A stretch of DNA of 9,811 nucleotides. It comes from Myxococcales bacterium (GTDB lineage Bacteria > Myxococcota_C > UBA6777). The stretch lies in NCBI GenBank assembly GCA_027005175.1, contig JALTMC010000770.1, forward strand, positions 1,111 through 10,921. Direction: 5' to 3'. Positions 6,293 to 9,811 of the stretch are shown here, in pieces; within the stretch, counting starts at the first letter, position 1, and each line of letters opens with the position of its first letter. A program made the translations under genes and the position numbers. The notes below the pieces were generated by a model, which was not told where the DNA came from, did no database searches, and saw only the letters and a program-made list of their open reading frames with translations.

Positions 6293-9200
6293 ATGACGAT
6301 GTCTCCTATGGAAGAGTTGCTGAGTGGTCATAACCGTATGTTTCTCGAAGAGTTGTATGAAGATTACTTGAATGATCCAGGGCTCGTGGATCAGCGATGG
6401 CGGTCTTATTTTGATTCTGTTTCGAATGGTGGGGCCCCACCAACATGGGAGGCACCGCTTCCGACGGGTGTGGCTCTCTCCAATCCATTTCAACCACCTC
6501 GCAGCAAGCAGGCACCAGGTGTTGTTCATCACTCTGGAACTGCCGCCCAAAATGGTTCGTGGACAGTGGAGGGGAGCACCCCTGTCCTTGTTCCAGGACA
6601 ACGTGACTCTCAAGAATTTCTCTCGGCTGCCGAACTTCCTTCCTCTGGCTCTTTTTTCGGTATCTCCGCCGTTCCTGTGGAAGCTCCAGAAACTGTCGAA
6701 TTTCTCGACCTTGAACAAGCAGAAGTTCGCCTCTCTTTTTTGCGGAAATTTAAGCTCTTTCAAGGTCTCTCTGAGGAGGACCTCGGAATGGTCTCCGCTA
6801 TCGCTGTGGAGGCTCGGTATGGAGCTGATGAGTACATCTTTCGACAGGGCTCTGTCGGAGAAGATCTGTATGTGATTGTGGCAGGGCTGGTTTTTGTAGA
6901 GCGAGATGGCCGTTTTGTGGTAGAGCTGGGAGCTGGTGAAGTTGTGGGAGAACTCTCTGCTTTGGACGGTAGACCCCGATCGGCCGACATCCGAACACAC
7001 ACACCGGTTCAACTGTTGGCGTTGCGCGGGAAAGACTTTAAACCGTTGATGACGGAGCATCCCAGTATCATGTCTGGAATGCTTAAGATCCTGGTCGGTC
7101 GAGTCCGAGTTTCGCGTGACAAGCTTGAGCGAGTGATTCGTTTGGTCCGGTCGTACCGGGTACACGGCCACTTGGTGGCCAAAAACAACCCTCTCGAACT
7201 GGACTCCAACGAAAAGTATCATCGCTGTCTGACGTTGGAACGCTATGGCTTAACAGAGGAAGATCTGGATTCTCGATTTACTGTACGTATAGGGAGCACT
7301 CCTGCATTTCTTCCTTTGCGGCAAATTATTGCTCATCTACAACGAACCTATTGTGGAGCTGTGGGTGTACAATTTATGCATATCGATGATCCTTTCACCC
7401 AGGAGTGGATGCGAAGCCATCTGGAGGACCCTGCTTTCCTCAAACCTTTGGACCGAAAGAAACAACTGCGAATTCTAACAAAACTTACAGATGCCGAAGT
7501 CTTTGAGACTTTTTTACACAGCAAATTTTTGGGGGCCAAGCGGTTTTCGTTGGAGGGCTCAGAGAGCTTGATTCCTCTCCTTGATGAAGCCATTGAAAAG
7601 GCCGGTGAGTATGGTGTGGACGAGGTGATCATTGGGATGGCTCATCGTGGGCGCCTCAACGTTCTGGTTAATATCTTGGAGAAACCGGCTGATCAGGTCT
7701 TTCGTGAATTTGAAGACGCTGATCCAGAGATGCTTCGAGGCAAAGGTGATGTGAAGTACCATATGGGATTTTCTTCTGATCGTGTCACTGGATCAGGTCG
7801 CAAAGTACACCTCTCTCTTTGCTTTAATCCAAGCCACTTGGAGGCCGTGGCTCCTGTTGTTCTCGGACGCACTCGCGCCAAACAAGAGCGTGTTGGAGAC
7901 CATGCACACAAACGAGGCATGCCTATCGTGATTCATGGTGACTCTGCTTTTATTGGGCAGGGTGTGGTGCAAGAGTTGTTTAATATGAGTGAACTCCCTG
8001 CTTATGCGGTTGGTGGCACGCTTCATATTGTTGTCAACAATCAGATCGGTTTTACCACGACACCAGACCAAGCCCGATCGAGTTACTATGCCACGGATAT
8101 CGCTCGTATGCTTCAGATTCCCGTGTTCCATGTGAATGGAGAAGATCCTGAGGCCGTGGATCGTGTGATTCAAATAGCCATGGCCTTTCGGGAGCAGTTT
8201 GGCAAAGATATCGTGATCGATATGTATGGCTACCGGAAACACGGACACAATGAGGGGGATGAACCCGCTTTTACCCAACCTCAATTGTACCGTGCGATCT
8301 CAAAAAAACCGACTGTTCGGGAAGTGTACGTTCAGAACTTGCTCAAGTTAAACGATGTCACAAAGGAAGAGGCAGAGGCCATTGCTACCAGCTCCAGACA
8401 ACGTTTGGAGGAAGAGCTGGCGGAGGCTCGCAAACCGGACTTTGTGTATGAGCCTGATAAACCCGGTCGCGGGCTGTGGTCTCCTTATATCGGTGGTCCT
8501 GTGAGCAACAGCGTTGTGGTGGATACAGGTGTTCCTCGGGAGCACCTTCAGTCGTTGCTTGCTCTGCTGACGGCGATGCCTGAAAACTTTACACCTCATC
8601 GTAAAATTCAGCGATTCAGCCGTGCATTTGCTCGTATGGCTTCCGGGGATATGCCTCTCAACTGGGGAGCAGCGGAGTCGTTGGCCTACTGCACCTTGCT
8701 TACAGAGGGAGTGAATGTACGAATCACGGGTCAGGATGCTGAGCGTGGTACCTTCAGTCATCGGCATGCTGTTCTTCATGATGTTGAGAATGGTAATATC
8801 TATATTCCGATGCAACATCTGGCCCCAGACCAGGGGAGATTTGGCATTCATAACAGTCCTCTGAGTGAAATTGCTGTACTGGGCTTTGAATTCGGCTATA
8901 GCCTCGATTACCCCGATGGTTTGACGATATGGGAAGCGCAATTTGGTGACTTCTGTAACATGGCCCAAGTGATCATTGACCAGTTTATCTCTTGCTCCGA
9001 GGAAAAGTGGAATCGTATGAGCGGGCTGTGTATGCTTCTGCCTCATGGCTTTGAAGGTCAGGGACCTGAGCATTCTAGCGCACGCCTTGAGCGATTCTTA
9101 ACCCTGGCAGCTGAGGATAATATTCAGGTGGTGAATCTCACCACTCCTGCACAGATCTTTCACTGTTTGCGGCGCCAAGTTCACAACCCCTGGCGTAAGC

Positions 9201-9694
9201 CTTTGATTGTGATGTCCCCCAAAAGTCTCCTGCGCAATCCTCAAGCGACCTCCTCGTTGGAAGAGCTGGTCAGCGGGATCTTTCAGCCGATGCTCGCAGA
9301 CTCCGCTGTCCTGGAGAAACAGAAAGTGGAGAGAGTCATCTTGTGCACCGGGAAGATCTACTATGAACTCGAAAAAGAGCGAGCCAAACGGGGGGTGACG
9401 AATATCGCCTTGCTTCGAGTTGAGCAGCTATATCCCTTTCCCTTTGATGAGTTGGATCGTCTCTTGCAGCAGTATTCAGCCCAAGCATCGGTGTTGTGGG
9501 TTCAGGAAGAACCCGAAAATATGGGAGCTTGGCCTTTTATGTTGCGTACGTTTGGCGTTCATGCCGGTCGCGCTGTCAAGCGTCCCCTTCACTTTGTTGC
9601 TCGACCTGAGTCTGCAAGCCCTGCAACAGGGTCGAAATCCTGCCACGATATGGAACAGGCCGAGATCATCGACAGTGCTCTCTCTCTCCCCTAA
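6293..9694 (+). CDS. sucA: 2-oxoglutarate dehydrogenase E1 with an inserted cyclic-nucleotide-binding domain
   Basis: This 1133-residue thiamine-diphosphate enzyme decarboxylates 2-oxoglutarate and passes the succinyl group to the E2 lipoyl domain in the TCA cycle. Residues 5-43 (MEELLSGHNRMFLEELYEDY onward, then RWRSYF) are the N-terminal E2-binding region. After a Pro/Ser-rich linker (about 44-140), a cyclic-nucleotide-binding domain spans about 150-272. The E1 core resumes at KLERVIRLVRSYRVHGHL (277-294). Core motifs include IIGMAHRGRLNVLVN (446-460), FNPSHLEAV (511-519), the ThDP site GDSAFIGQGVVQE (549-561) with NNQIGFTT (582-589), YGYRKHGHNEGDEP (645-658) and QDAERGTFSHRH (814-825). The standard C-terminal domain ends near 1130. 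E. coli SucA is 933 residues; the excess is accounted for mainly by the linker and inserted domain. The start is the first of three clustered ATGs (6293, 6299, 6308); the ribosome site is weak, so the choice is uncertain by a few residues. No E2 gene follows in the remaining 117 bp. Confidence 0.97.
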   Translation: MTMSPMEELLSGHNRMFLEELYEDYLNDPGLVDQRWRSYFDSVSNGGAPPTWEAPLPTGVALSNPFQPPRSKQAPGVVHHSGTAAQNGSWTVEGSTPVLVPGQRDSQEFLSAAELPSSGSFFGISAVPVEAPETVEFLDLEQAEVRLSFLRKFKLFQGLSEEDLGMVSAIAVEARYGADEYIFRQGSVGEDLYVIVAGLVFVERDGRFVVELGAGEVVGELSALDGRPRSADIRTHTPVQLLALRGKDFKPLMTEHPSIMSGMLKILVGRVRVSRDKLERVIRLVRSYRVHGHLVAKNNPLELDSNEKYHRCLTLERYGLTEEDLDSRFTVRIGSTPAFLPLRQIIAHLQRTYCGAVGVQFMHIDDPFTQEWMRSHLEDPAFLKPLDRKKQLRILTKLTDAEVFETFLHSKFLGAKRFSLEGSESLIPLLDEAIEKAGEYGVDEVIIGMAHRGRLNVLVNILEKPADQVFREFEDADPEMLRGKGDVKYHMGFSSDRVTGSGRKVHLSLCFNPSHLEAVAPVVLGRTRAKQERVGDHAHKRGMPIVIHGDSAFIGQGVVQELFNMSELPAYAVGGTLHIVVNNQIGFTTTPDQARSSYYATDIARMLQIPVFHVNGEDPEAVDRVIQIAMAFREQFGKDIVIDMYGYRKHGHNEGDEPAFTQPQLYRAISKKPTVREVYVQNLLKLNDVTKEEAEAIATSSRQRLEEELAEARKPDFVYEPDKPGRGLWSPYIGGPVSNSVVVDTGVPREHLQSLLALLTAMPENFTPHRKIQRFSRAFARMASGDMPLNWGAAESLAYCTLLTEGVNVRITGQDAERGTFSHRHAVLHDVENGNIYIPMQHLAPDQGRFGIHNSPLSEIAVLGFEFGYSLDYPDGLTIWEAQFGDFCNMAQVIIDQFISCSEEKWNRMSGLCMLLPHGFEGQGPEHSSARLERFLTLAAEDNIQVVNLTTPAQIFHCLRRQVHNPWRKPLIVMSPKSLLRNPQATSSLEELVSGIFQPMLADSAVLEKQKVERVILCTGKIYYELEKERAKRGVTNIALLRVEQLYPFPFDELDRLLQQYSAQASVLWVQEEPENMGAWPFMLRTFGVHAGRAVKRPLHFVARPESASPATGSKSCHDMEQAEIIDSALSLP
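6743..7108 (+). other. Cyclic-nucleotide-binding (Crp/CAP-type) domain inside E1
   Basis: Residues about 151-272 of the E1 protein match the cNMP-binding fold. The opening helix is LRKFKLFQGLSEEDLGMVSA. It is followed by YIFRQGSVGEDLYVIVAGLV (181-200), the usual 'I.+QG..g..lY.I..G.v' beta-roll signature. The phosphate-binding cassette is VVGELSALDGRPRSADI (217-233). The cassette keeps Gly219, Glu220, Arg229, Ser230 and Ala231, corresponding to the ribose-contacting Glu and phosphate-contacting Arg-Ser of CAP, so it looks binding-competent. The final helix, about 247-272, leads into the E1 core. No frameshift or linker stop separates it from the E1 parts. Confidence 0.9.
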
Positions 9695-9711
9695 CCTGGC
9701 TCGTTCACCAA

Positions 9712-9811
9712 CATGCTTGGAAATGGGGTATTCTCAAAGGAAGGAGGCGGTTTGTAGCCACCCTCCAGCCGCGTTGCGATCCATGCTTGGAAACGGTGTA
9801 TTCTCAAAGGA
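9712..9811. repeat. Direct repeat of at least 30 bp at 70-bp period, cut by the right edge
   Basis: Copies at 9712-9741 and 9782-9811 begin CATGCTTGGAAA and end GTATTCTCAAAGGA; they differ at only two of 30 positions (T/C at 9724/9794 and G/T at 9727/9797). The 40-bp interval (9742-9781) is unrelated and contains a GGAGG...CCTCC imperfect hairpin. Further short matches at the same offset (CGTT at 9702 and 9772) suggest the unit may extend leftward toward the stop codon. The second copy reaches the last base, so repeat length and copy number are unknown. A non-coding tandem array, a regulatory repeat or a CRISPR-like array end are all possible. Confidence 0.8.

Noticed and set aside
6263-7222. 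319-codon minus-strand open frame
   Set aside because: It is antisense to the E1 N-terminus and cNMP domain, which are well matched to known folds on the plus strand.
8348-9073. 241-codon minus-strand open frame
   Set aside because: It is antisense to the conserved E1 core and shows no family motif.

Overview
This is a Gram-negative-looking bacterial chromosome segment with roughly balanced base composition. The gene set is mainly housekeeping: aerobic TCA-cycle E1, an ABC1/AarF-type kinase and an inositol-monophosphatase-family enzyme. It also has TTG and GTG starts and a decayed Tat-exported Rieske lipoprotein. A delta-proteobacterial/Myxococcota-like host would fit, but that is an inference; no taxonomic marker in the window settles it.

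Layout. Positions 1-4622 look like one leftward transcription unit. A good sigma70-type promoter (4595-4622, minus strand) precedes an inositol-monophosphatase-family gene (TTG start, 3729-4544). Then come a membrane-anchored DUF255/SPATA20-type protein (GTG start, 1191-3695) and a six-helix membrane protein (492-1163). A 39-codon N-terminal remnant of a MazF/PemK toxin (379-498) overlaps the end of the membrane-protein gene. The unit ends with a disrupted gene for a Tat-exported, probably lipidated Rieske iron-sulfur protein that runs off the left edge (1-346). Upstream of that unit, also leftward, lies an ABC1/AarF kinase-like gene (4718-6109), followed by a perfect 18-bp stem hairpin (4661-4705).

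A 183-bp divergent intergenic region (6110-6292) carries a rightward promoter (TTGACA-17-TACCAT) and an 8-bp inverted repeat just before the next start codon. The rightward gene is a 2-oxoglutarate dehydrogenase E1 (sucA/odhA type, 6293-9694). Between its N-terminal E2-binding helix and its thiamine-diphosphate core sits a complete cyclic-nucleotide-binding domain (about residues 150-272). After its stop there is a 30-bp imperfect direct repeat at 70-bp spacing reaching the right edge, probably the start of a longer array. No E2 (sucB/odhB) gene is visible before the window ends.

The most notable item is the cNMP-binding domain inside E1. If it binds cAMP or cGMP, it would couple carbon flux at the 2-oxoglutarate branch point directly to a second messenger. 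The left end is notable for two neighbouring broken genes, which mark it as a decaying or rearranged junction.
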